Positions 37,101-52,100 are shown, counted from the first letter of the stretch. The stretch is DNA of 64,000 nucleotides from Notospermus geniculatus (GCA_002633025.1 NMRB01000673.1:65667-129666), one strand, 5' to 3'. The notes: generated by a model from the sequence alone, not told the origin. Translations and numbers: made by a program.

Positions 37101-40100
37101 CAACGTAATAATAAATACATTGTACCAACCGAGGACCTTACACCTTGACCAACGTAATAATAAATACCAACCGAGGACATTATACCTTGACCAACTTAAT
37201 AATAAATACCAACCGAGGACCTTATACCTTGACCAACGTAATGAAAAATACCGAGGACCTTACACCTTGACCAACATATACATGTAATAATGAACTTCAG
37301 TAATGCCGAAATTTACTCATGTTCAGCGTTCATTTTGTGATTTGATTTTGAATGTAAATGTGAAGAGTGAAAATGAAAAGTGAGTAGTTCATTCCTATTT
37401 ACCAGCGGCCTAAGACACAAACGGTTCGTGGCTTTTCAGATACAAGTCAGATGACGAGTGACGGAGATTACGGCACAGCTGCCTCCATCGCCTCGGAGGA
37501 AGGGAACTCGGAGATCGAAGCGACCTGTCCTCGGCTCATCAGGATACCTCCCGAAGCCATGGAGATCAAGAAAGGCGAAGAAGCCAGGATTGACTGCAGC
37601 GTGTTGGCGTATCCTGAAGCGGATATCATATGGTTAGTATCCTTCCTTCTTGTCTTGCTAACGGAGCTATAGTACAATAGTGGTCTCCTTAAAGTAAAGT
37701 ATGATTCACCCTAACTTCAACATGGGCAAAATGCCAGGCCTGTGCCACAAGTGAACACAATGATTAAACCACAAATGACAGTATTTACCAGTTGTCTGAG
37801 CACAACCTTGGATTTGCTATAGGCTCATAGAAAGTAAACGAAGTCCCCCTAACATCATTAGGTAACTGCGACATGGATTATTTACCACTGACCTGTGCAC
37901 ATTTCCGAGCTTGGCACTTTGCCCATGTTGAAGTTAGGATGAATCATACTTTAGATGGGACATTGTCTTCTTTCAAATAAAACCTGTACCATTTTTCAGG
38001 CTCAGGAATGGTGAAGAGATTATAGCCAGGGACCGTTACAAATTCCTGTTTGTAGATGACGAGACTTACAGTTTGGTGATCCAAGACTCCAAGCCCGAGG
38101 ACTCTGGCGTCTTTACCTTCATCGCGAAGAGCAAATATGGTGAATGCAGGGCGGACATAAAAGTGACTGTATCAGGTACTCGCTTCTTTTTCAATTTTAT
38201 TGGACAGAATACATGTATACACTGATACTTTTGCTGATACATAAAACAGATTTTCTTGCTTCATTTTATACAAAATGCTCCAAATTATGCCTCACAAGAA
38301 GAACTATTTTTATATTTCCAGACCATCGGCCACCGACATTCACAAAACATTTGGAAGAAACCAAGGTCATCGAAGGTGAAGAGGTCAAATTGGAATGCCG
38401 GGTGGATGGAAACCCCGAACCCGACTTTGCCTGGTTCTGTGACGACGAAATCGTCATACCCTCGGCAGACTTCCTCATGCGTTTCGACGGCGAGACATGC
38501 ACATTGGTTATCAAGGAGGCCTTTCCGGAGGATTCCGGAATTTATATGTGCCAGATGACGAACAGTGCGGGGGCAGCCGAAACGAGGGCGCGGCTGGTTG
38601 TGGACAAGGAAGATGTCGAATTGGCTCCTCAGATTACGCAGGGTTTCAAGGATGCAACCGTTAACCAGGGAGATACGTTCACCTTCGAGTGCAACGTCAC
38701 AGGCAACCCGAAACCTGATGTCACGTGGACTTTCAATGGCGAAAAAGTGAAGGTATGGTTTAAAGGGCCACAATGTTGCCACTTTTTGTCGACAGCCGGC
38801 GCCACCGGCGGTGATTGCATCATTCTCCAAAACCGTAGTTTTGCCTTGTTCTCCCCAGTGTTGGAGACTGTACATTTACCATTACAATACAATGCATACA
38901 TGTACGTGGATACCCTAGGAACGAGAGTTACTCTACATGGGGCGGGGTTGATAAGCGGTAGTTTAACAACATTGTCAATAGANNNNNNNNNNNNNNNNNN
39001 NNNNNNNNNNNNNNNNNNNNNNNNNNNNNNNNNNNNNNNNNNNNNNNNNNNNNNNNNNNNNNNNNNNNNNNNNNNNNNNNNNNNNNNNNNNNNNNNNNNN
39101 NNNNNNNNNNNNNNNNNNNNNNNNNNNNNNNNNNNNNNNNNNNNNNNNNNNNNNNNNNNNNNNNNNNNNNNNNNNNNNNNNNNNNNNNNNNNNNNNNNNN
39201 NNNNNNNNNNNNNNNNNNNNNNNNNNNNNNNNNNNNNNNNNNNNNNNNNNNNNNNNNNNNNNNNNNNNNNNNNNNNNNNNNNNNNNNNNNNNNNNNNNNN
39301 NNNNNNNNNNNNNNNNNNNNNNNNNNNNNNNNNNNNNNNNNNNNNNNNNNNNNNNNNNNNNNNNNNNNNNNNNNNNNNNNNNNNNNNNNNNNNNNNNNNN
39401 NNNNNNNNNNNNNNNNNNNNNNNNNNNNNNNNNNNNNNNNNNNNNNNNNNNNNNNNNNNNNNNNNNNNGGGGGGGGCAACTGCCCCCTCGCCCCCTTTAA
39501 ATACGGCCCTGGTCAATCTGTCCCTCAGTTCATCGATGTGCCGCTCGCACATTCGCGTCCGGGTTGAGCAGCCCCTCCAAGGGGCTGCTCAACCTGGAGC
39601 CTTTTCTCGACGAGTTGGCTCTCTGTGGGAAACAAAAGCGCTAACTTTATGTTGACGTAAAAAGACAATGGATTTTCTGATTTTCATTTTGAATGGAAAA
39701 TGAGGAGTGAAAAATGAAAAGCGAGTAGTTCATTTCTATGTAACAGTAGCTCATATGAGAAACCTATACCTGGACCACCACCTTTACTCCCCTCCCAGTC
39801 ATTCTGCTTTAACGCCTTCTTCCTTTCCTTTAGTCTGGCAAAAATACAAAAATATCGCAATCAAAGGACAAACTCACGCTTAAGATTCTGAAAGCCACAC
39901 CTGAAGACGTTGGTGAATACTGTTGTGTTGCCAAAAATAAAGCAGGAGAAGTGACCTGCACTGCAGTATTGATAATGAAAGATAAGGCACTCCCGGCGAA
40001 GATTGTGAATGATTTGAAAGATGCCAAAGTCATCGAAGGAAGCGAGTGTACATTCGAGTGTCGTATCAGTGGAAACCCACAGCCACAGGCAACATGGACA

Positions 40101-43100
40101 TATAACGGCAAGGAGGTGAAGGTGGGCACGATACTTTCAGTTAGTCGAATTATCTGATTTTTTTCGGTGTAACAACTGAGGACATGGATTAAGAGGTGGA
40201 ACTAGTGCAGCTGATATAAGGGAGGTTTAGAAATCAAACGATAAACGTAAGTGTTAACGACAACGTTATTTTTGTCCCGAAAATCAATATAAAATCTGGT
40301 TAATGTGTAGTCTGAAAAATAACGTTGTCGTGAAGTGTACGTTTATCGTTTGATTTCTAAACCTCCCTATTGTTAGCGATTGTACGTTCTTTAGTCCAGA
40401 CGTACGACCTACAGGCTTAACCAACTGCAACATGTCCGGTTCCTTCTCTGCACGTAGCCTAAAATTGCCACACATTTCATTCCACGCTACTTTTTTAGCC
40501 ATCTTGAGGTCGAAACTCTACAAGCGTATCATATCAACATCCCTTCAATTTTTCATTGACTTCGGTTTCGCTTACTCATGTCGCTGTTACACAACAACTC
40601 ATATTTTACACGTCGTTTGTGGTTAGGCATGAATCATCCGTAACCTGAAGAATGAACATTGCATTCTCCAGTATCTCAGTGTTCACATTCATTTTGTGAT
40701 TTTGAATTTAAGTGGAAAATGAGGAGGGAAAAAGAAAAGTGAGTAGTTCATCTCTACGTCACAGCCTTAGATAACACTGGCTGGTGATGTAATCATGTAT
40801 GACATCGTTTGCCTGCTCCCGCACGACTGTCGCCCCATTACCCTACAAGGGAATAAGAAATACAAGTGGAAAATAAGTGGGAAATTTTGCACTTTTGAGC
40901 GAATTTTTTAATTTATTTCTCAAATTGGGGTGAATTTTTCCCATTTTGAGAAATACCGCTCGAAAAATCAGACAAAATATCATGCCATTTTAAGAAAATT
41001 TCTCATCCCACTTTCAGAAATTGAAAAATTCGCGCAAAAGGGCCAAATGTCCCACTTCTTATTTTCCACTTTTGTTTCTTGCTCCCTTCTACTAAAAGTG
41101 TTTTCGACATTCTCTACTTACTATATGACGTATCCTTTTTCTCACTCTTTTTTTCCCTCTATCCCGTTCCAGTCTGGTGAAAGAATCAAAATAACGCAAG
41201 AAAAAGACAAATACGTCCTCCAAATTGCCAAAGCTTCACTCTCCGATGCCGGTGATTACTGCTGTAGCGCAAAGAACAGCAAGGGTTCAGTGAAAAGTAC
41301 AGCAAAACTTACCGTCAAAGAGGCCGACATTGCTCCTAAGATTGAGAAGGGGTTTAATGACATTGCTGTAGAGGGCGGCAAAAGCTGTACATTTCAGTGT
41401 ACTGTCAGTGGAAAGCCTTCTCCTGATGTGACTTGGTGTTTTAATGGAAAAGCTCTCAAGGTTCGTACCACGGTCTGAATGCTTCAAGTGCCACCAGCAA
41501 ATTTCATACATTGTACCATAAAGGAATCAACCATAAAGGTTCAACTGACAAATTTAGCATTTTATAAATGTGGACAATATCCCTTTAAAACCCAACAGAT
41601 TTGCATTCTGACGTTTCCTTGTGATAGGCAAGACCCTTCTGCACATTCACTGCAAATTTTGTTGAATTCCGACTAGTTGATCTTATGATACAAAAAGTCT
41701 GAATTAATGAGAACCCCACGAACGATGTGTGTTCAGGGTCATCGGTGTACATTTGAATAGGCTGACGTACATTTGTACATGGAACACTAATTGTGCTGAA
41801 AATAGCTCAGTTATCATCAGAAATGGAATTCAAAGCATCATGTTGACAGGTTCATGTACCTCGTCACCACAAAAAAAGTTGAAGCTCGTGCCTATTACGT
41901 AAAGCCAAAATTCAGGCAGTGAGAGACATCTGGTGGCAACACAGGAAGTGTATCCCTCAGTAAGCTCGTCGTTCGCAGTTAAACCTTTATGGTTGATTCC
42001 TTTATGATTGTACATGTAATAAGATGTACCATAAGTACTGTGTATTTTCTTTGTGTATGCAAGTCTATTTTACTTCACAGCTAATTACATGTATCTCTGA
42101 TAGGTCGCAAGTAACTTGAACATCTCACAGGATAAGGATACATACGAGTTGACCATCGTCAAAACCACGACCAAGGACAGCGGGGAATACACGTGCACAG
42201 CCAAAAATACCGCTGGTTTGGCCTCATGTACAGCAAGACTTGAAGTTAAAGAAGAACGAAAAAAGTATGTGATCACGCAAAAAACGATTAAGTGGTTACC
42301 TACACCAATATTTTGATGAGATTCTTCAGGATAATTCATACTTCCTCGCCAATAACTTTGTAAAAAGGAAAACAATTTGTTTGGGACCAGCAAGGCGAGA
42401 AATAGGAAAGCATTTTTCGTTCCACAGAGAGGCGATTAGGAAGTATGAATTAGCCATAATCTGTGGCCTGCATGTCTAATACTTATTCCTTATACTCCAT
42501 TTTCAGAGAGAAGCTAGTTTTTGCATCCAAGCCTACTGATTGTGAAGTCGCGGACGGAAAAACGGCCAAGTTTGTATGCACTTTCAAAGACAAGCCTACC
42601 ACTGTTAAATGGTAAGTCCAAATTACTGATGTTAATATACATGTACATGTACAGTCACCCCACTGGCGGGCATAGAAATGACAGGATAATCATCTGGGCC
42701 GACCACACAGAAAGTCCGATAGTGCTTTCAGTGCCTATCGGCGGTTCGAATGCGTTAAACTATATGTAACTGCCGATAGACACCGGTAGCACTATCGGAC
42801 TTTCTGTGCGGTCGGCCTTGGAAAATAGTATAGGCCTACGTGGATAATGAATATGCATGTTTGCTTCTAGGTTGAAAGACGGCAAAGAACTGACTCCATC
42901 AACTCACTTCATCATGGAACTGAACGGAAACGAGGCTAAGTTGTTGATCGACAACGCCTCCTTACGGGATTCTGGAAACTACACATGTGTTGCTGTCAGT
43001 GAGTCGGGAGAAGTTGAAGCGACGGCGGAACTCAAAGTTGGGCGTAAGTACGACTTGGCGAAATTGTGAAAATTGGATTATTATGGTGGTGTGATTGTTT

Positions 43101-46100
43101 GCAGCATGGTAAAGAAAGTTAGCATAAAATTGATCATTTACCTGTAGTCGACTACACATCTTCTATCTCCCTTGTTTTTCAACAGTGTATCACATTTTTT
43201 TCATTGTTTCATATATTACTAGTAGATTCCATGTACCACAGTGACTGTCATGAAAAACTTTTCGTCACAGTAGCCCCTCTCACTCTAGGTATTGATGTTG
43301 TAGTAGCATTATTGAACGTCATTTTGTTGAAACCTCTGCAGTCTTTTTGACTGTCTCTATCTAGACTACCATAGTCTACTTTGCGTAGCCTAGTCTGTCG
43401 TACCGGTATGCCAGTGTTTAATTTAAAAATCTTAATTCCTATAGCATCTAGTAAGCATGGTCTTTTTCAGCCCCTCCTGTAGATGATGAGAGTCCTGCTG
43501 GAGTATTTGAGGAAATTGAGTGCGAGGATATTCAGCCAGGTAGACGCATCTTCTTCCGTTACAAAAAATGGCAGTTCCACATTTAACTATCTACCGGTAA
43601 CTCATTCTGGGAGACAATATGGTGTCACTGGTTCCCTACTGAATTGGTTCCAAGATGTGTCCAATCTGTAGATCGACATAATACAGTCCGAATGATGTTG
43701 AAGCCGGAGTGCCACAGGGATCTTTCCTAAGCCCCATGCTGTTCCTGGTATAACTCTACACTGGTTGCGCCCTGCATACACACAGAGGTTAACGATTCAG
43801 CGATTTCATAGTCCAAAATCTCAGTTTTGCATGAAATTATCAGATTATGATTTTGCAGCCTCACTATCTTATCACCACCGTTTTCCCCCTTCTGAATCAA
43901 GATTCCAATACATATTTTTTTGTTTCTTCCCCACACAACTTTCATTTTTTACATTACCACACTTATTTGTACCGGTAACCAAAAGTTGGTCCGAACGAGA
44001 TGTACTTCTTCAAATAATTTTGCCTGAACTCAGGTGCAATACTATGCAAAAGCATTTGTCTCTGAAAGTATGTAAATTTTCAACACAAATAAGCAGACGA
44101 CAACGCTTAAATGTATGAAATAACAAGACAACTTCACTTTCCAGTTCAAATGATGTCACTGGAATCCATGACACTGGAGCCATTGATAGAGTCCAGTGTC
44201 AACACTCAACTTGAACGAGGACCGGACGACAAAGTTCAAGTTTTCATCGGTAGGTTGCCATAGATACCCTAGAAATTTCTGTTTACCTCCGGATTTATCA
44301 GCAGAGGTTGAAAATTAACGAGTCCCACTCAAGAAGTTTTCACCACTTCGAAGTTTTCTCCTTCTTTTCCAGCTCCAAATAAACTGAAGTACACGGAAAT
44401 TAATCCTGAGACCATCAAGCTTTCCTGGGAACCGGCAGAGACGATAGTCAACGCTCCCATGTTTTACAATATTGACTTCAGGTACATGTAAGGCAGAGTC
44501 TTTGCTGTGTGAGAAATTTGCGATTGATCAACCAGAGTAGTTGTTCAACTTGGTTCTGTAAGGTTCCGTATGCCGAAATACATGTAGTTGCATTCATTCG
44601 TGGTTTTACGTTCTTGTTGGTATATTCAAGCTTCTGTACATTTGCTGTTACATGGAAAATGTACTACTCACTTTTTATTTTCACTCCTCATTTTCCATTA
44701 TTCAAAAACAAAATCAGAAAAGAGAGACTTTTCGCAAAGCCCCCGAAACACCAACGCGAACGCCAGACCCATTGTTCGATGCCACGAAGACAGCACCGAA
44801 CAAAAGGATAGACGTTCGCGTTGGCGTTTCGGGGGCTTTGCGAAAACTCCCTATTGAACGCCAACGTATACCTAAAGGAGTGTTCATTCTTCTGGTTACG
44901 GATGATTTCTCCTATATCAGAAATGACGAGTGAAAAATGAGATAATGGGTCGTATGAATAAAAACGAGAAAATGCTTTTGCTTGGATTTTGCAGTACATG
45001 TACTACGCTTTCCTGTCCAAATCTGAAGTACAGTAAAAGCATTTGCTAGCTTTTATTCATATCTCAGCAATGCAAAGCAATTTCACTTCATGTGACTGCG
45101 ATGTTATTGAAGGACCTCCACACAGAATCGTGATGAATCGTGATGTTGTGTTGTTAGGTTTCAGCCCACTGCTTGACTGAATATCGGTTTACGTGTGGAT
45201 TTTAACACGTTTCTACGAACCTCAACTCTTTTCAGGGAGTCCACCGTCCAGACATGGCAACCCCTAGTGCACGGTCTAGCGGAGACCACGTACACCGTGA
45301 ACAACCTTGACCCTAAGAAGTCATACGTATTCCGCGTCGCCGCCCAGACTGAGTACGGCATCAGTCACACCAGCCCTGAGCTGACCATGCCAACTCGCGC
45401 GGTACCAACCGTAGCCGAGGAGGAAACAATTTTTGACACAGCATCAGCCAACCTAGAGACTGTATTCTTTGCTCGTGAGTTATTTCTCCCGAACGAACAT
45501 CGCTTCTGCTTTTCGCTACGTTTCCTCAGACTGATTTCACTGGCTATCTCGACAGACATTTTCGGTAGTTGACGAATTCAAGCAGTTGAGAGTCCGGGAC
45601 CAATGGACCTCTTGTTATTTTCGTGATCAGATGTGCATGTACTCAAAACCATCGTGTTGATTACAATACTGCATGGATAAAATAATATTTGATTTACTTA
45701 CGGCAAGATCCACTTTTCATTTTTTCACTTCATGGCACTCTAGCTTGAAATGGAGACCGCTGAGGTCCTGTGTCAGCTGAGTCTCAGACAGCCATACCTC
45801 TAGTTCCTTTTGTCGCTGTATTCAAAAAACTGTATCGTATTTTAGTAAGTAGTTTTCTGTTCTCTCAGCATATCCCGAATTCCCTAACGAAAACCCGCCA
45901 CATATCATCGTCAATAATGACTCCGTCACCCTGAAATGGGACGAAGCCAAAATGCCACCAGGAAATGAACCAGTGCCGACGTTCTATGATGTTGAGGGCC
46001 GTGAGGGGGAGAGGCCCGACTGGAAACCGGTCGCTGAGGACCTAACGGAAACGCAATACACGGTGGGAGGATTGAGACCGGATGAGGAATATGAGTTCCG

Positions 46101-49100
46101 GGTCCAACCCAAGAACGAACACGGTCAGGGTAAACCTACCAAACCAGTGAAAGTCCCAAAGAGGGGAGGTGAGTTTTTGAGAGCTAGTTAATAGACATCC
46201 TGTGAAAGTCGGCCATGACAGGTCAGAAGGGGTAAACAAACCTTGGGCCTAGTGCACTGTACAGACGGTAAGCACAGGAGCCACCTGTACAAATGCACTA
46301 GGCCCCCTAGGCCTACGTTAATAGTACCCCTTCTGACCTGTCATGGCCGACTTTCGCAGGATGTGTATACTTACATGTACGCCTGTACCTCCAACACATT
46401 TCCTTGGCCCCTTACGGCTGAAAGGTTCATGTCATACATGCATAAACACATCCAGCTGTTTGGAGTCTGCGATCTAGCCTACCTACCAAGACTCTGCATG
46501 ACGTGTGGTGTTGTCCTTTGGCATTTTTCAACTGGGGACATCCCTAGTTACTGATATGTCCACAGTTATACGGTGTTTTTCATATGTAAACAAGTCCATA
46601 ATTGACACCACATACAAAACTACAACAGCGACCTGAGTGATTGATGGTAGCAATAGCAGGCCTCTTCTAGGTCCCCGGTTACGCTGTTCTAGACGGACGC
46701 ACTGGCCCATCCTCCCAGAAAAGTCCCCAGTTTGTTGTTTGCCGACGCTTCCCAAGACGACGTTCGCATGGTGAATCTTGTATATCCTATGCATCCAGGT
46801 CCACCACGTTTGTTACCAACCATACCGGAGTATGAAGAACTTGGTCCAGATGCTGTTAAACTCTCCTGGCCCGCTGCTGAAGTGCCAACCGAATGCAAAG
46901 ATATGCCCGTCGTATATAGCATAGAGATGAAGTAAGTATGGAATTGTAAACGGACGGCTGAGCACTTTGCCTATGTTGAAGTTAGAGTGAATTATACTTT
47001 ACAGTAAATACTTTGCGCTGTGTTCCCCTTTACGAGTCAAATTCGCTTCCGTTTTCAGGGAGGCCGTCGCCAAAGAATTCACGCCTATCATCAAAGATTT
47101 GAAAAAGACCACTTTAAATATAACAGATTTAGAGCCTTCAAAAGCTTACAACTTCAAGATTCTGGCAAGCAATGAATTCGGTCCAAGCGAGACGTGTGTG
47201 GAGCTAACTGTACCAGAACGAGCTGTACCAAGTAAGTATAAACTTACACTTCGAGCCAATTCATACTTTCTCGTGAACCCGAAAGTAAAGCGAAAAATGC
47301 TTTGTTTGGAACCAGTGTGCCAAGTGTAACGGCCAATTCATACTTTGCATTTTGCGCTTTGCGCGTGTCCGTTTCCTACGTGTATGTGAGTGCGTGGTAG
47401 AAAAAGTAATTTTTATTGTTGGTACCATACATAAACACACGGAACGGACAAGCGCAAAGCACAAAACGGAGAAGTATGAATCTACCCCAACAAGGCATTT
47501 TCCGTTCCGCATACCGAAGGAGAGGAAGTACGGAATGGCCCTAAATACCACCCCTTCGTTGACAGCCTGACTTTTCAAAATTTCAACCGACGGTTAACGC
47601 GGTACGGCGGTACCTGTCCTTAGTGATCAGTGGCGACATAGTCTTTTGATGCAATAGCTCTTATTCGGCACCCCGTACATGTAGTGGAAAGTAAAGTTAA
47701 CTATCCATCCTCAACGCACAAATGTTCATTTTTCAAGTGGTACCGGTGTTCACCGTGACATCACCCCCGACACTTACCAAGGTTGAGAAACAGGAAGTCG
47801 TTCTTTCATGGGGGCCAGCCGAGACCCCAAAGGGTGCCATAGTCTCTCCCATCACGTACACCGTACAAGCAAAGGAAACGTCAACAGACGATTGGAAAGC
47901 TGTCGCGAAAGATGTCAAGGACACTACAGCCAAGGTCAAGGGCATGGCACCAGAGAAACAGTATGATTTAAGGGTCAAGGCCAGAAATGAATGTGGAGAG
48001 AGCGAGCCTACAGAAGCAGTTACCTTAGCAAAGAGAGCGGGTGAGTGGTGAGGTGCAATTGCATGCGATGTCAATCATGGACTTGGTTTGAAAAAAGACC
48101 ATGTAATTGTGGACCAACCAGTAAATGGGGATGTCCCCATTTAAAGCCTACCAAATTTACGGAAATGTCATGAACAGTCAGATGTACATGTAGTTTGCAT
48201 GTTATGTCCCAATTTGAATGGGACCAAAGCTTATGTCCACAGTTAGTTGATTTGTGACGGCCATGTAATTTCTATACCTACCAACTGGGGACACACATCC
48301 ATATAGGCCTACATATACATAATCGTGGACTTATTGCGTGTCCCCATTTGTCTAGTAAAGAGGTGTGTCCATCATAGTTTTGTTTTGTTTTGTTAGGCCC
48401 GCCAGAAATGCCCACCACGCCACCGAAGTTGACAGAAAAAAGTCCAGAGACTGTTGACATCACGTGGTCAGCGGCGAAGACAGCGAAAGGATTCTACGAA
48501 AGTGAAATCACGTATACAGTTGACGTCAGGTGAATAGGCCTTGGTTTATAATTTTTTGTTGTGTGGAGAAATTGTTTCGTAGACTTCAGAGATGTTTTAA
48601 AAAACGGGTTTCAGCTTATAAACAACCCTTAAGATATTACTGCTTTTAGAAGCTAACAAGAAAAAGAAGCCTGAAAATTCCTAAGATATGACTGCTTTCG
48701 AAGCTAACAAGTGAAAGAAGCCTGACAATTCTTAAGAAATTACTGCTTTTTTTAGAAGCTAACAAGTAAAAGAAGACTGACAATTCTTAAGAAATTACTG
48801 CTTTAGAAGCTAACATGTATAGGAAGTAAAATGATATTCGAAGCTAGAAAACGTGGTCATCTTCAAAAGTGGTGTGTGTTGTTGACTGTTAGCTGATTTT
48901 CCTATGGATTTCATGTACAAAAGGTGCATCATTCTAGAGATTCTAATAGATTTTATGCACAGATCTGAGATGTGTATCAATTAACGTTTTTAGGATTTTT
49001 ATAGATTTCATGCACAGGAGATGTATATTCATCGTGTTCCGTTTCAGAGAGGAATCCGTGCAGACGTGGAAATCAGTCCAAGTAGGCATCGCCAAGACGA

Positions 49101-52100
49101 GCACAACAGTATCCAACCTGGAACCTAACAAGGCCTATGCAATGCAAATCACAGCACAGAATGAATACGGGTCTAGTAAACCTACGGACGAGGTTAAGCT
49201 TCCTGTCAGAGGTGTGCCGGGTGAGTTGAATGTTTTAATATTTCTACCGGTACTTTTATATTTCAGGGGATATTCCAAGTCGTAAGCACTTCATTGGGTA
49301 TAATTTCAAAGTTGGTCTTAACACCGGTTTTACAATGCTTTAAAGCATTGTAAAACCGGTGTTAAGACCAACTTTGAAATTACCCATTGTATTTCCTGAT
49401 GAATTCAAACCGTAGATCGTTCTTTTTAATCCCTGTATTTGTAGTGTCGTTTTTAACCTTCCCCGTCGCCTTCTGTCGTTCCGTTTTCTGTGTCAATTTC
49501 TTGAAACCCTTGTTGCCCATGTTTGTGCATGAAATCTGTAAGATCTGAAAACTCTTCTGAAAAGTTGATTATACATGTAGCACTTCATACAAGTAGTATC
49601 TCAACTATCTCCTGTACAATTAGAGTATGCTAAAGCTCTATCTGCAGAATATCGGTAGTCAACGTTCCTCTGGCACGCATGCCCCCATTGTTCGTAAAGA
49701 AGGTCGTAACTATACTATATAGGTAGAATTACTAATGCTAGGGAATGGAACGAAAGCACCTACTCGTTGGTAGCTCACTTAAAACAACCATTACTGTCCG
49801 TATAGGTGCACCGGAATGGGGGACTAGGAAACCGCCAAATATTTCGGAAAATGCGGACGGTTCCCTTAAACTGTCCTGGCCCAGTGCGACCCTTCCAGAA
49901 GGGGCCAAACCCACTAAGATAACTTACGCGGTGGAGGTTCAGGAGGACACAGGGGACTGGAAAACCCTCGTCGAGGGCCTAACAGATGAGCAATTCAATG
50001 TGAAGGCCGCTGACCCGAGGGCTAACACCTCGTATAGGATTCAGGCTGCGAATGAATTCGGTCGCAGTGAACCATCTGAGGCGGCTGAAGTCCATCGAAC
50101 GCAGGGTGAGTTCAGAAGAAAAGAAGAGTTGAGCCGGTGTCAGCTAAAATTTCGGAGGCCATGTCTTTGAAGGGAAAGACGATCGTGCATGAAGAATAGT
50201 GTAGTTTCCCTCTTTTTCATAGCGCAGTAGTTTTGAGGAATGTCGGCATGATGTGATTCTGTCGTCCGTTCTTTCTCCCAATTCGTTCTTTCTATCACAC
50301 TTCCACATACTCTTCTTCCAAATTCCTTTACCAGTACATCTTATTTGTGATCTAGTCGAGTCAGGTCATACCTCTTTTACATATTTTCTAACAAAACGGC
50401 AAAGCTGTGTTCAGGTTTGGGAGCGAGTAAGTCCTAACTGCTCTTGGGCCTTGAGCACAAATGGTTCGTTGCATAAAAGTTGCTCTAGTTAATTACGGTT
50501 TGTTTATTTACATGGTTGATTATAATAGTTATTTTTCCTCGGACAGGTGGCAGCACCGTGTATACCAAAACATTAATGTTATCTATTTTTATATCTATCT
50601 TGATAAATATTCTTGTAACTGAAATATATTTATGATTTTACGCTCAAAAACAGACAAAAAGATCCCCTGGCTCATCAAACCAGGAATAAGATAACAGTCA
50701 ACCGACAAGTCCGCCGGTCTTACATGTGTGGTGGCTCTGTAAACTAGGTCTGGTTTCTGCTCTATCCGATTAAGCTGCCCATACAGCAACAACTGCTGTT
50801 GTTAACTGTAGAAAGACGGCAGAATCCGATGGAAATTTCATACGCACAAAATTATCGTCCTCTACAATCACTCGCAGCACTGCCAGAATTTCCGACCGAC
50901 GAACCCCCGAAAGTTCTCGACCTCGGTAAAGACACGGTCAGGTTGACCTGGCCGGCGGCGACCCTCCCTAGTGATGTCCCCTTCGTGCCTACACTCTACG
51001 ACATCGAGGAGAAGTCTGAAGAGGAGGAGGATTGGTCCCGAGTGGCAAAGGATCTTGCCGACACGGAATACACACTCCAGGGAGTAAGGCCCGACAGGGA
51101 ATGCCAGTTCAGAGTTCATCCGAAGAACAAGTATGGTTTTGGGAAGCCTACGAAGGGGAAGAGGGTACCACGTAGGGCAGGTACGTAAAGAACTTCGGTC
51201 TACGTCAACTCAACATCCTTGTTCCAGAATGAAGTGGTGTTGTCTCTCCTCCAACCCCCTCCCCAGGCTGCTAAAGACGTTATGGACGTTCCTCATACGG
51301 CAGGGTTATAGCTTGTTTAGCATCTTGCCCTGACGAGCGTGGAGGGAGCGTAGTTCGAAGGGCCAAGTGACCGTAGGTCTTGATATGTCAAGATGCTTGT
51401 TTAGATTCCAAGAACTTAGCGGGTTACAGTTACCAAACCTTTACACATCTCAGTTGTGTGAAATGTGGACAGGCTATAATTGGTATACACGGATCTAATA
51501 CTTTCTTCCAGGGCCCCCTAACTTCCTCCCCACCATCCCTGAATATGATGAAATATCACCAGATTCTGTAGAGCTGACCTGGAAACCTGCGGAGACGCCG
51601 AAAGATTTCATCGAGAGTCCAGTTCAATATACTGTCGCAATGAAGTAAGGGTTGCTTAAAAAATGATTCCACTTGAATAACTTACAGATTGCTTTTACAA
51701 AGACCATCTCGAACTATTCACCCAGCTCCAATGGTAAAAAGCAGTACATGTATCTTCAGAGGTGGTAAGCGCTGACATGGTCCTTTGATGCAACAGCTTG
51801 ATCTGTACGATCGACTGAGTACACATGCCGTTTAGAAAGTCTAAAGGCCCGTTTACACATGCAACTTTTCATGTGCAACTTCATGCAACTTGTTGCATAA
51901 ACCTGATGAGACCAAAACGTTTCATAAAAGTTGCATGTGTAAACGGGCATGCAACTTGTTGCAACTCGATCACGCTGGATGTTGCATCGATTTTTCTATG
52001 TGTAAACCGTTCCAGGTACATGTAGTTTGCAACAGGTTGCAAGTTGCTGCAACTTGCAACTTGATGCAAACTTGTGAAAACCGCCCTTAATGCCGGGTTG

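Noticed and set aside
38629-39655. Long ORFs running through the N block
   Set aside because: Artefacts of translating N; the real exon ends at 38752 with a donor.
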